Assembly (NCBI RefSeq): GCF_007992715.1
Contig: NZ_BKAU01000007.1
Coordinates: 124,001 to 188,000, forward strand
DNA: 64,000 bases
Reading direction: 5' to 3'
From: Chitinophaga cymbidii
GTDB taxonomy: Bacteria > Bacteroidota > Bacteroidia > Chitinophagales > Chitinophagaceae
Shown here: positions 33,748 through 41,447 of the stretch, in pieces
How positions within the stretch are numbered: the stretch's first letter is position 1
How the letters are laid out: each line of letters opens with the position of its first letter
Position numbers and translations under genes: made by a program
The notes under the pieces: model-generated
The model's database searches: none
Told to the model about the DNA's origin: nothing
The model's input: the letters and a program-made list of their open reading frames with translations, nothing else

Positions 33748-33870
33748 ATGAATAAACAGGAAGAAAAACCGCCACTGTTCCCGCGCTGGTCCATCTGGTA
33801 CTTTATTGTAGCAGCCTGGCTGGTGGCGCTCATCATCTTTTTCTATTCGTTCACCAAAACGTACGCATGA
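33748..33870 (+). CDS. 40-residue single-span membrane protein coupled to the SSS symporter
   Basis: ATG 33748 to TGA 33868-33870 encodes a protein with a charged, proline-containing N-terminus (MNKQEEKPPLFPRW) and one membrane helix (about 15-34). Its stop overlaps the ATG of the symporter by four bases (ATGA), so translation is coupled. The layout recalls other small subunits next to SSS transporters, such as DUF485 next to ActP, but the sequence is different and only half as long. It may be an accessory subunit. Confidence 0.65.
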   Translation: MNKQEEKPPLFPRWSIWYFIVAAWLVALIIFFYSFTKTYA

Positions 33871-35588
33871 GTTACCTCGACTGGATCGTACTATCCTTAA
33901 CGTTAGTATCCATTATACTGTATGGCGTCTGGAAAAGCCGCGGGCAGCGGGACATGGAAAGCTATTTCCTCAGCAACCGCACCATGCCCTGGTATATCAT
34001 CCTCCTGTCCATCATGGGCACACAGGCCAGCGCCATTACCTTTTTGTCTGCCCCCGGCCAGGCTTACGCGGACGGCATGCGTTTCGTGCAGTATTATTTC
34101 GGGCTGCCGCTGGCGATGATCGTGATCTGCATCTTTTTTGTGCCGATCTTTCACCGGCTGAAGGTCTACACCGCGTACGAATACCTCGAGCAGCGCTTCG
34201 ACCTGAAGACCAGGACGCTCACATCCTTCCTTTTCCTTATCCAGCGCGGGTTGTCTACCGGCATCAGCATTTACGCGCCTTCCATTATCCTGTCGTCGTT
34301 GATGGGATGGAACATTTATTATACGAACATTTTTATGGGCGGCCTGCTGATTATCTATACGATGTACGGCGGCACAAAAGCGGTGTCTTACACGCAATCG
34401 CTGCAGCTGGGGATCATCTTCGCGGGCATGTTCATGGCCGGTTACATGGCGATGAACCTGTTGCCGGAAGAGATCGGCTTCCGCGAAGCGCTGCACGTGT
34501 CCGGCAAGATGGGCAAGCTGAACGTGATCGTCACCGATTTTGACCTGAAAGACCGCTACAATATCTGGAGCGGCGTGATCGGCGGGTTCTTCCTGGCATT
34601 GTCGTATTTCGGTACGGACCAGAGCCAGGTGGGGCGTTACCTCACCGCGCGCACATTAACGGAAAGCCGGATGGGGCTGCTGATGAACGGCCTTGTGAAA
34701 GTGCCGATGCAGTTTCTCATCATGCTGATCGGCGCGCTGGTGTTCGTGTTCTACCTTTATTTCCGCGCGCCCATCAGCTTCAACGAAGGGCAGGTAAGCA
34801 AGGTGTACAACTCTGCCTACGCGCCGCAGATGCGCGCGCTGGAACAGGAATACAATGAGCTGTCCGACCGCAAGCAGGACCATGTGCACAAGCTGGCGGC
34901 GGCTTTGAAAACGAAAGACGAAGCGCGGATACGCGATGCGCAGGCGGAGCTGAAGTCGGTGGAAGACGCATCGGCGCTGATGCGCGACTCCGCGCGGGTG
35001 CTGATCCAGAAAGCAGACCCCACGGCGGAAGCCAACGATACCAATTACATTTTCCTGCATTTCGTGGTGCACAACCTGCCGAAAGGGCTGGTAGGCTTGC
35101 TGATAGCGATCATCTTCCTTGCGTCCTGGGGCAGCATTGCCGCGGCGCTCAACTCGCTGGCCTCCACTACGATGGTGGACGTTTACCAGCGGATGATCAA
35201 CCAGCATGCCACGGACGGCGAATACCTGCGCATGTCCAAAATATGGACGCTGGTATGGGGCATATTCAGCATTGCCGTGGCGCAGTTCGCAACGGGGCTG
35301 GGCAGCCTTATCGAGGCGGTGAACATCCTGGGCTCGCTGTTTTACGGCACTATCCTGGGGATCTTTGTGGTGGCGTTCATGATGAAGCGGGTGAAGGGGA
35401 ATGCGGCTTTCTGGGGGGCGCTGGTGGCGGAATTGCTGGTGATCACGATCTATATGGCGGATATTGTGTCGTTCCTGTGGCTGAATGTGATCGGGTGTGT
35501 ACTGGTGATGGCGATCGCCGCCGTATGGCAATTGTTCGATAAAAAGAGGCCGGAAGACGTTGCTCCGGTCAATGACGGGCTGGCCTGA
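33867..35588 (+). CDS. Sodium:solute symporter (SSS family)
   Basis: The 573-residue protein has about 13 membrane segments and SSS features: a split first helix region (SIMGTQASAITFLSAPGQAYADG, 48-70), YEYLEQRFD (105-112) and a GTDQSQVGRYLTAR segment (249-262). A hydrophilic stretch of about 95 residues (303-398), rich in Glu, Lys and Ala and likely coiled-coil, is inserted between two helices. It overlaps the 40-residue protein gene by four bases and shares the operon with the PIG-L deacetylase, suggesting uptake of a sugar- or amine-like product. A terminator follows. Confidence 0.92.
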   Translation: MSYLDWIVLSLTLVSIILYGVWKSRGQRDMESYFLSNRTMPWYIILLSIMGTQASAITFLSAPGQAYADGMRFVQYYFGLPLAMIVICIFFVPIFHRLKVYTAYEYLEQRFDLKTRTLTSFLFLIQRGLSTGISIYAPSIILSSLMGWNIYYTNIFMGGLLIIYTMYGGTKAVSYTQSLQLGIIFAGMFMAGYMAMNLLPEEIGFREALHVSGKMGKLNVIVTDFDLKDRYNIWSGVIGGFFLALSYFGTDQSQVGRYLTARTLTESRMGLLMNGLVKVPMQFLIMLIGALVFVFYLYFRAPISFNEGQVSKVYNSAYAPQMRALEQEYNELSDRKQDHVHKLAAALKTKDEARIRDAQAELKSVEDASALMRDSARVLIQKADPTAEANDTNYIFLHFVVHNLPKGLVGLLIAIIFLASWGSIAAALNSLASTTMVDVYQRMINQHATDGEYLRMSKIWTLVWGIFSIAVAQFATGLGSLIEAVNILGSLFYGTILGIFVVAFMMKRVKGNAAFWGALVAELLVITIYMADIVSFLWLNVIGCVLVMAIAAVWQLFDKKRPEDVAPVNDGLA

Positions 35589-35610
35589 AAGTGATGGCCA
35601 CCCAAATAAG

Positions 35611-35647
35611 AACGGGGCTGACCGGAGTTTTTCCGTCAGCCCCGTTT
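35611..35647. terminator. Bidirectional terminator between the SSS gene and the DUF2911 gene
   Basis: AACGGGGCTGAC (35611-35622) pairs perfectly with GTCAGCCCCGTT (35635-35646) around a 12-base loop, with TTT on the plus side; it serves both convergent genes. Confidence 0.85.
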
Positions 35648-35658
35648 CACAAGCGGTT

Positions 35659-36501
35659 TTACAGATTAGCGATCAGCTTCTCGTTCAACGCTACATAATC
35701 CGCGTTATTGGCTTTTTTCGCCAGCGCGATGGATTGCTGGGCGGTAGCTTTCGCACCCGCTTTATCTCCCATCCTTGCCTGTATCTTTGCTTTCAGGTGC
35801 ATCACCCAGAACGCATCGGGCGACGCTTTGGTGGCGGCATCCGCGAATGACAGCGCCTGTTTCAGGTCACGGCCGGTTTCGTAGTAATAGGAAGCCGCCT
35901 GGAAATAAGGCTTTTTGTCCGTCTTCATCGCAGAATCCAGCTGCGCCATCACCTTGCCATCAATGTCAGCCGTGATCTGCACGGGCACCAGTGTTTTTTC
36001 CCATGCCAGCATCATGGTCATGGAGGTAGGCTGTACATTTTCGAAGAGGATCATGAAAGATTCGATGGGGAAGGGCAGTTCGTCCACTTCCGTTTCGAAG
36101 CGCAGCACATCGTCTTCTTTCTTGTAACCGTCGATGCCCCAGTTCTTCAGGCCCTTGTTCAGCACAATTTCCCAGCCGTTCTGTGAAGGCACGGTGTAGA
36201 GCGCATATTCGCCGGCTGCGACGGGCTGGCCATTCAGCTTCACGTCTTCCCCGAATTTGATGCGGGTAGCGCCGTTAGCGCCCGTACGCCATAATTTGCC
36301 GTAAGGTACGAGGTCGCCCATTACGGTGCGGTGTTTCATGGCAGGGCGGGAATACGTTACTTCCACAGCGGACAATGCAAAGTCCTGTTTGATGGTTTGC
36401 GTAGGGCTGGGCGCCGGCATTTTGATACCTTGGCCGGCAGCAGTGAAACCGGTGGCGAGGCAGAGGGTCACTGCGGATAAGATCATGGAAAATTGTTTCA
36501 T
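35659..36501 (-). CDS. DUF2911-family exported protein with TPR-like tail
   Basis: The 280-residue protein has a signal peptide (1-23), a DUF2911 domain (about 27-170; VEVTYSRPAMKHRTVMGDLVPYGKLWRTGANG and GEYALYTVPSQNGWEIVLNK), then a helical C-terminal part (about 180-280; alanine-rich, TPR-like). DUF2911 proteins are common periplasmic proteins in Bacteroidota with no proven function. The gene lies 28 bases downstream of the response regulator gene on the same strand, so it may be the last gene of that operon. Confidence 0.9.
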   Translation of the reverse strand: MKQFSMILSAVTLCLATGFTAAGQGIKMPAPSPTQTIKQDFALSAVEVTYSRPAMKHRTVMGDLVPYGKLWRTGANGATRIKFGEDVKLNGQPVAAGEYALYTVPSQNGWEIVLNKGLKNWGIDGYKKEDDVLRFETEVDELPFPIESFMILFENVQPTSMTMMLAWEKTLVPVQITADIDGKVMAQLDSAMKTDKKPYFQAASYYYETGRDLKQALSFADAATKASPDAFWVMHLKAKIQARMGDKAGAKATAQQSIALAKKANNADYVALNEKLIANL

Positions 36502-36528
36502 GTCAGATTATTTGGTGGTAATAGTTTG

Positions 36529-37188
36529 CTATTCGATCAACCCGTTGCGGAATGCATATACAACGAGGCCAACGGTGTTCTTTACATTCATTTTTTCCAG
36601 CAGCTTCTGGCGCAGTCCTTCTACGGTGCGGGGGCTGAGGAATATCTTCTCGGAGATCTCCTGCGTGGTGCACTCGTCGCAGATCATCTGCAGCACTTCC
36701 ATTTCGCGCTCGGTCAGCTGTACTTTGTTCTGGAAGGTTGGTTTGAACTGTTGCTTGTTCTTGTGCAGCACCTTTTTAAGCAGGGCGAGGTTTACGTTCT
36801 CGTTGAAGTAAAAGCCTTTGTCGAACGTAGTGCAGATGGCCTCATAGATCTCTTCCGGTTCACTGTTCTTGAGGAGGTAGGCGTTGGCGCCGTTCTCCAC
36901 GAGGTGTACGATGAAGTTATCGTCTTCATACATGGTAAGGATGATCACCTTTACGTCCGGGTATTTTTCCTTTACCTTGATGGTGGCCTGTACGCCGTCC
37001 ATCTTCGGCATCTTCAGGTCCATCAGGATCACGTCCGGGATATCGTTTTCCATGATCTCGAGGAGGTGCTCGCCGTCTTCCGCTTCAAAGACCACGTTGA
37101 TATTGCCGAAGGGAGTGAGCGTGTCTATCACGCCTCTGCGGAATATTTTATGGTCGTCGGCAATAGCCACTTTGATGGGCGATGGCAT
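36529..37188 (-). CDS. NarL/FixJ-type response regulator
   Basis: The 219-residue protein has a receiver domain with acidic pair D11/D12, phosphoacceptor D57 (LMDLKMPKMDG) and a conserved K in YLLKNSEP, followed by a LuxR-type helix-turn-helix (about 150-215; LTEREMEVLQMICDE, SPRTVEGLRQKLLEKMNV). It is the output of the histidine kinase encoded 17 bases upstream. A dyad in the promoter region of the divergent gene at 39527 is a possible target. Confidence 0.95.
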   Translation of the reverse strand: MPSPIKVAIADDHKIFRRGVIDTLTPFGNINVVFEAEDGEHLLEIMENDIPDVILMDLKMPKMDGVQATIKVKEKYPDVKVIILTMYEDDNFIVHLVENGANAYLLKNSEPEEIYEAICTTFDKGFYFNENVNLALLKKVLHKNKQQFKPTFQNKVQLTEREMEVLQMICDECTTQEISEKIFLSPRTVEGLRQKLLEKMNVKNTVGLVVYAFRNGLIE

Positions 37189-37205
37189 ATGAGATCAGAT
37201 TTTGC

Positions 37206-38000
37206 TTAGATAACAGGCTGAAAATTCTCCACCTTGATCTCGGCGATGGTGCCGGCAGGTGAATTTCTCACAAAGGTGATGTTTCCCCCGATAATATTCA
37301 AGCGGCTTTCGATATTTTTTAGCCCGAGGTGGCCTGTTTTGCGGCGGGAGGCTTCCAGTCCGTCAACCAGCTTGCCGTTTCCGTCGTCTTCCACGCGGAT
37401 GGTCAGGAGGGAAGGCGTGCTTTGGTAGCTGATGACCACTTTGGATGCTTCCGCGTGTTTGAGGATGTTGTTGATCAGCTCCTGCACTACGCGGTATACG
37501 TTCAGGGCTTTCTCCCGGTCTACTTTATAGGCGGAATCGTCTGTCCGGAAGGCGATGGATGTCTGCCTGTTCTTGTTCATCAGGCTGGAAAACGAGTCCA
37601 GCGCGTGGCTGAGGCCGAGGTTCTCGAGGGTGGTGGGGTGCAGGCTTTGGGAGATGAAGCGCAGCTGCTGGATGATGGTGTCTGTAAGATCTTTTGTATC
37701 CCGCAGGCGTTCCTTTTCACCGTTGCCGGCGAGTTGCTGAAGGGCGTTCAGGCTGAGCTTGAGTACGGACAGCTGGGCGCCCACTTCATCGTGGAGGTCT
37801 TCCGCGATGCGTTTGCGCTCTGTTTCCTGGCCCTGTAATACGGCTACCAGGCGTTCTTTCTGTATCTGAAGGTCTTTATCCTTTAGTTTCAGCTTGTATT
37901 GGACTACCTGCTTTTGCTGCAGGACGACTAGTATCACCACGAAAATACCCAGTAAGAGCATGACCAGGGTGCCGACCAGTATCATTTCTACGAGGTTCAT
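37206..38000 (-). CDS. HisKA_3 sensor histidine kinase with one membrane anchor
   Basis: The 264-residue kinase has one N-terminal membrane helix (5-28), a short coiled coil, the HisKA_3 dimerisation segment with phospho-accepting H70 (ERKRIAEDLHDEVGAQLS), and an HATPase_c domain (VVQELINNILKHAEA, then VEDDGNG and GLKNIESR). It has no sensor domain of its own, so it probably receives a signal from the membrane protein whose gene overlaps it by four bases. It should phosphorylate the NarL-type regulator encoded immediately downstream. Confidence 0.94.
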   Translation of the reverse strand: MNLVEMILVGTLVMLLLGIFVVILVVLQQKQVVQYKLKLKDKDLQIQKERLVAVLQGQETERKRIAEDLHDEVGAQLSVLKLSLNALQQLAGNGEKERLRDTKDLTDTIIQQLRFISQSLHPTTLENLGLSHALDSFSSLMNKNRQTSIAFRTDDSAYKVDREKALNVYRVVQELINNILKHAEASKVVISYQSTPSLLTIRVEDDGNGKLVDGLEASRRKTGHLGLKNIESRLNIIGGNITFVRNSPAGTIAEIKVENFQPVI

Positions 38001-38677
38001 GTTCTCGCTCCTTTGATTTTAGACAGCCCAATATAAAAAAGAATTAGCTGAATTATGCCAGCAATGAAATTAAGGGAACGGGTGATCTTCTGTAAGCTCT
38101 GGAAAGATTCAACATAAACGCTGTTTTGCGTGAAGTTATAGGTAAGGGCGATCAGGAACGAGCAGCACAGGTGTACGAATAGTCCCGCATTGAACCAGAA
38201 AAGAGGAACACGGTTCATGTAGATCGAACGTTCAATAAGGTCTTCGTCTCTCAACAATTGAAGAAATACCGCGATTCCGCAGCTGATCAGCACAAGCGTA
38301 CGGTAGCTGGCAAATATTGAGTTGAACTGCTTCGGCCCTTCCCATTTTGTGATGTCAAAAATGAAAATAAGCACGCCACAAAGGGTGAGGGCCAGAATGA
38401 TCTTCTTGCTCTGTGGGCCCTTCAGAGCGAGGTAGTAGAACAGGGAAAGCACAAAATATTGTATGAGCGTCATCACCGCCACAAATAACATGTTGTTCAT
38501 TCGCAAAATGAATCCCAACAGGTAAGAGCCGGCAGCAAAGACAATACTGGTGCAAAGGTAAGCGAATACCACCTTTTCTTCTATCCGTAATCGCCTGTAT
38601 TTTTGCGAGAAGGGGATCAAAAGTAAACATTCGATCCCCAACATCGCAAAAAAGAAAATCAGAAAAATATTCTGCAC
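37997..38677 (-). CDS. Seven-helix membrane protein of unknown function, likely sensor for the kinase
   Basis: The 226-residue protein has about seven membrane helices with short loops and almost no soluble part. Its stop overlaps the kinase start (ATGA), so the two are co-translated. The kinase has only an anchor helix, so this protein is the best candidate for the sensing unit. The gene is AT-richer than the window average. I do not recognise a named family; genes of this kind are, as I recall, frequent beside one-span kinases in Bacteroidota, but that was not checked. Confidence 0.75.
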   Translation of the reverse strand: MQNIFLIFFFAMLGIECLLLIPFSQKYRRLRIEEKVVFAYLCTSIVFAAGSYLLGFILRMNNMLFVAVMTLIQYFVLSLFYYLALKGPQSKKIILALTLCGVLIFIFDITKWEGPKQFNSIFASYRTLVLISCGIAVFLQLLRDEDLIERSIYMNRVPLFWFNAGLFVHLCCSFLIALTYNFTQNSVYVESFQSLQKITRSLNFIAGIIQLILFYIGLSKIKGART

Positions 38678-38687
38678 TTATTAATCT

Positions 38688-39077
38688 TTATCCATTATCT
38701 GAATTCAAAGCATTTCCCTTCGGGCAGTCATAAGGACAGTAAACACCGTCATCCAGAATATCGTCTGCTGCGGTATCCTTATTAAAACCGGGCGCTGAAG
38801 ACGGCAGAATGTCGTTACCATCCTTATCAACAGCCACGATCACGAACTTCTTATCACGTTTGCCATCTCCATCTATATCCAGTCCATAGTAAATACGCAA
38901 CCCGATCGCATCGGGATTGCTGAGCAGCTTGTGAAGCTTTTTCTCGCCAAAAAAGGCGGAAATCGTAAAATCCTTGTGTTTTTTGTGTTCGATCTGGTCA
39001 ATGCGGAAAGCCTGCGTAAGCTTTGCACCTTTTACGAGGGAGATAAATTCTCCGGCATCTCTTGTGAATTTTGACAT
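38688..39077 (-). CDS. Small uncharacterised protein with calcium-like loop and CPxxCP tail
   Basis: The 129-residue protein has no signal peptide. It contains GLRIYYGLD (59-67), a D-x-D-G-D-G-x-x-D loop (67-75) like calcium sites of dockerin or EF-hand type, VDKDGNDI (84-90), and a C-terminal GVYCPYDCPKGNALNS with Cys114 and Cys118. I recall a widespread family of short Bacteroidota proteins with the same IRIYYG/CPxxCPxxNxLN pattern and no known function. It lies 10 bases upstream of the seven-helix gene, so it belongs to the kinase operon and may be a signal or accessory protein. Confidence 0.72.
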   Translation of the reverse strand: MSKFTRDAGEFISLVKGAKLTQAFRIDQIEHKKHKDFTISAFFGEKKLHKLLSNPDAIGLRIYYGLDIDGDGKRDKKFVIVAVDKDGNDILPSSAPGFNKDTAADDILDDGVYCPYDCPKGNALNSDNG

Positions 39078-39526
39078 TGCGTGTAGATTTTAAATAGGGA
39101 ATAAATAAATATCGCGGTAAAATTATTACAAAATCTCACTTTTCAAAGTCCGCCCTCCCCACAGCCCCGCTTACCGATATACCCTGAAAATCAATATCAA
39201 TCCCATGCCACACTGCATTTGGATGGCACCGGGCAGGGCGGGAGGGTAGCTGATTTACGTAGATTCCCCCTTAAAATGCGTAGAAATACGCATTCCCGAA
39301 ATACAGTGTTTGAACGCTTGACTACCATTTGATTCTTCTTAAACTTTGTAGCGTCGATTTGAAGAAAGGATTTGAAGCATCCGTGTTAATTCCAGACAAA
39401 GATTTTTCACGCACTTGGGCCTTTCTACCATCGTTTGTTCGTTAGTAAGCAGAGGGTCGGCCGGAGCCCGGAGTCCGGTAAAAGAAACAAACGTTACCCC
39501 AAAATTTGAAACCAAAAGAGATCGCC
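39078..39526. promoter_or_regulatory. 450-bp divergent intergenic region with dyads and a structured leader
   Basis: No convincing gene is present. It holds TTTACGTAGATT (from 39254) and a perfect dyad AATGCGTA-GAAA-TACGCATT (39275-39294), just upstream of a probable promoter (TTG 39318-39320; AAACTTTG 39341-39348). The leader then has CGTTTGTT (39432-39439) pairing with AACAAACG (39486-39493) around an inner CCGGA/TCCGG hairpin (39461-39478). Together they suggest regulator-controlled transcription of the downstream gene and a structured 5' leader of about 170 bases. Confidence 0.5.
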
Positions 39527-40408
39527 ATGAGTTACTTGTTGATAGGAAACATCTCTGCACTGATTTGTGAAGACTGTATTGAACCCCTTGCCAATGCGCG
39601 TATCAGGATTTACCTGCCCGACGGACAATATGACGCCGAGCAGCTGGCACGCGGAATTTTTAAAGACCTCCGGCAGGTATCCGAAAGGGATGTGCTGGCT
39701 AAATCGGAGCGTCTGCTGGCGGAATCCACCCTGGATGATCGGGGCAATTTTTCTGTTGACTGGGAAGACATTCACCTGTTTACCGAGCCACTGGAAATGG
39801 ATATCTGCCTGAACGACCTGAAGGGCCGGCAAAACGGGCAACAGGGATGGGTACAATACCACCTGAGCACGTTCGTGCCGCACTGGAAAAGGAATAAGGA
39901 CAAACATGTGGCCGCTTTCGCCTATGTGGTGCCGTCTGACAAATGGAACGTTATCCGCGGCGCTTTCAGCACATGGGTGATCACCGGCGCGGTAAAGGAT
40001 GCCAACAGCCACCAGGGCATCGGCGCAGTGAGAGTGGAGGCATATAATGCATGGAATAACCGGTTGCTGGGCTGGGCGGATACCAGCGACAACGGCCGGT
40101 ATAAAATATATTTTTCGGAGAAGGAGGTCAGTGGCGGCCGTTTGCTGCACCTGATCAGGGAAGAGGGGATCAGGCATCTGGGACCGGACGTTTACTTCAA
40201 GGTGTACGCCGGCAGCCGGCTGATCTGGTGTGAAAGCAAGGAAACGGCCCTGCGGCCGGAACGCCAGCAACTGGCGCCCTGCTCGAAGCTGAACATCCTC
40301 ATCAGGCCGGATGCCGTCAAAAAGCAACCGAGGCTGACCGGATGGCTCCATGATCTTATTCATACAACTAAAACCCAAGCGAATTATAAAGACCACTACG
40401 TCATGTAG
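39527..40408 (+). CDS. Unrecognised protein with two transthyretin/Cna-B-like beta domains
   Basis: ATG 39527 (MSYLLIGNISALICEDC) is preferred to TTG 39506, giving 293 residues. Two segments look like beta-sandwich domains of the carboxypeptidase-regulatory type: about 4-85 (GNISAL, PLANARIRIYLPD, STLDDRGNFSVDWE) and about 150-215 (ITGAVKDANSHQGIGAVRVEAYN, TSDNGRYKIYF). No signal peptide is seen. It is divergent from the CPxxC/7TM/kinase operon and follows a region with operator-like dyads, so it is a plausible output gene of that system. Function unknown. Confidence 0.7.
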   Translation: MSYLLIGNISALICEDCIEPLANARIRIYLPDGQYDAEQLARGIFKDLRQVSERDVLAKSERLLAESTLDDRGNFSVDWEDIHLFTEPLEMDICLNDLKGRQNGQQGWVQYHLSTFVPHWKRNKDKHVAAFAYVVPSDKWNVIRGAFSTWVITGAVKDANSHQGIGAVRVEAYNAWNNRLLGWADTSDNGRYKIYFSEKEVSGGRLLHLIREEGIRHLGPDVYFKVYAGSRLIWCESKETALRPERQQLAPCSKLNILIRPDAVKKQPRLTGWLHDLIHTTKTQANYKDHYVM

Positions 40409-40444
40409 CCGTCTCACCCAATGTTGGAAAGCCCCAATATCTAC

Positions 40445-40493
40445 AAACAGCTACCTTCCCTCAGCCAAGCCTCCCACAGGTAGCTGTTTTTTT
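40445..40493 (+). terminator. Intrinsic terminator after the divergent target gene
   Basis: AAACAGCTACCT (40445-40456) pairs perfectly with AGGTAGCTGTTT (40478-40489), 21-base loop, followed by a T-tract to 40493. Confidence 0.85.
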
Positions 40494-40516
40494 CTTTTCT
40501 TTCTCCTGTTTAGCGA

Positions 40517-41413
40517 TCAAAATCTTGGATGAAATTGCTGGAGCGTGTCGCGGAGGTACTCCCGGTCTAAATGCGTGTAGATTTCGGTGGTAGTGATGCT
40601 TTCATGCCCCAGCATTTCCTGTACCGCCCGCAGGTCGGCCCCGCCTTCCACGAGATGCGTGGCGAAGGAATGCCGGAAGGTATGCGGAGAGATGGTCTTC
40701 CTGATACGGGCTTTCGCCGCCAGGTCCTTGATCATCAGGAAGATCATCACGCGGCTCAGGCCGCTGCCGCGGCGGTTCAGGAAAAGGATGTCTTCCTGCC
40801 CCTTTTTGGCCGGCATGTCTTTCCGGGTTTCATTATAATAGATGAGAATATACTGAATGGCCGCCGCGCCAATAGGGATCAGCCTTTCCTTGTCACCTTT
40901 CCCGATCACGCGGATGAATCCTTCGTCCAGGTACAGGTGGGAGATCTGCAGCGTGATCACCTCGCTTACCCGCAGCCCGCAGCTGTACATGGTTTCGAGG
41001 ATGGCTTTGTTACGGTGCCCTTCCGCCTTGCTGAGATCGATCTGGGCGATGAGGTTTTCTATTTCTTCAAAACTGAGAAAATCCGGCAGCTTGCGGCTGG
41101 TCTTCGGCGCTTCCAGCAGCTGCGTGGGGTCCGCTGATATCATGTCCTGCATCAGCAGGAAACGAAAGAAGCCCTTTATGCCCGATACGATCCGGGCCTG
41201 GGAGGTGGCGCTCATGCCCAGGGAAGCGATCCACTGCACGGCGGCCTGCAGATCGTCCAGCGTGATCTGTTGCGGCGATACGGGCTTGTTCACGGCCAGC
41301 AGGTATTGCGTCAGCAGCCGCACATCCCGCACGTATGCTTCGATGGAATTGGCCGCCAGCGACTTTTCCAGCCGGAGGTAGACTTTAAACCCTTCAATAT
41401 TTGAATCCCACAT
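40517..41413 (-). CDS. xerD: Tyrosine site-specific recombinase XerD
   Basis: The 298-residue recombinase has the SAM-like N-terminal DNA-binding domain (1-95) and a catalytic domain with the conserved Arg in CGLRVSEV, His/Arg in HTFRHSFATHL, the second His in GHESITTTEIYTHLD and nucleophile Tyr in the same motif. Length and motifs fit the housekeeping XerD that, with XerC, resolves chromosome dimers at dif, rather than a phage integrase. No dif-like site was recognised nearby and no mobile element surrounds it. Confidence 0.93.
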   Translation of the reverse strand: MWDSNIEGFKVYLRLEKSLAANSIEAYVRDVRLLTQYLLAVNKPVSPQQITLDDLQAAVQWIASLGMSATSQARIVSGIKGFFRFLLMQDMISADPTQLLEAPKTSRKLPDFLSFEEIENLIAQIDLSKAEGHRNKAILETMYSCGLRVSEVITLQISHLYLDEGFIRVIGKGDKERLIPIGAAAIQYILIYYNETRKDMPAKKGQEDILFLNRRGSGLSRVMIFLMIKDLAAKARIRKTISPHTFRHSFATHLVEGGADLRAVQEMLGHESITTTEIYTHLDREYLRDTLQQFHPRF

Positions 41414-41447
41414 GCGATAAAATTACAAATTAACATAGCTTTGCAGG

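Noticed and set aside
40517..41413. XerD-like recombinase considered as an integrase of a mobile element
   Set aside because: Length and motifs match chromosomal XerD, and there are no attachment repeats, tRNA or element genes around it.
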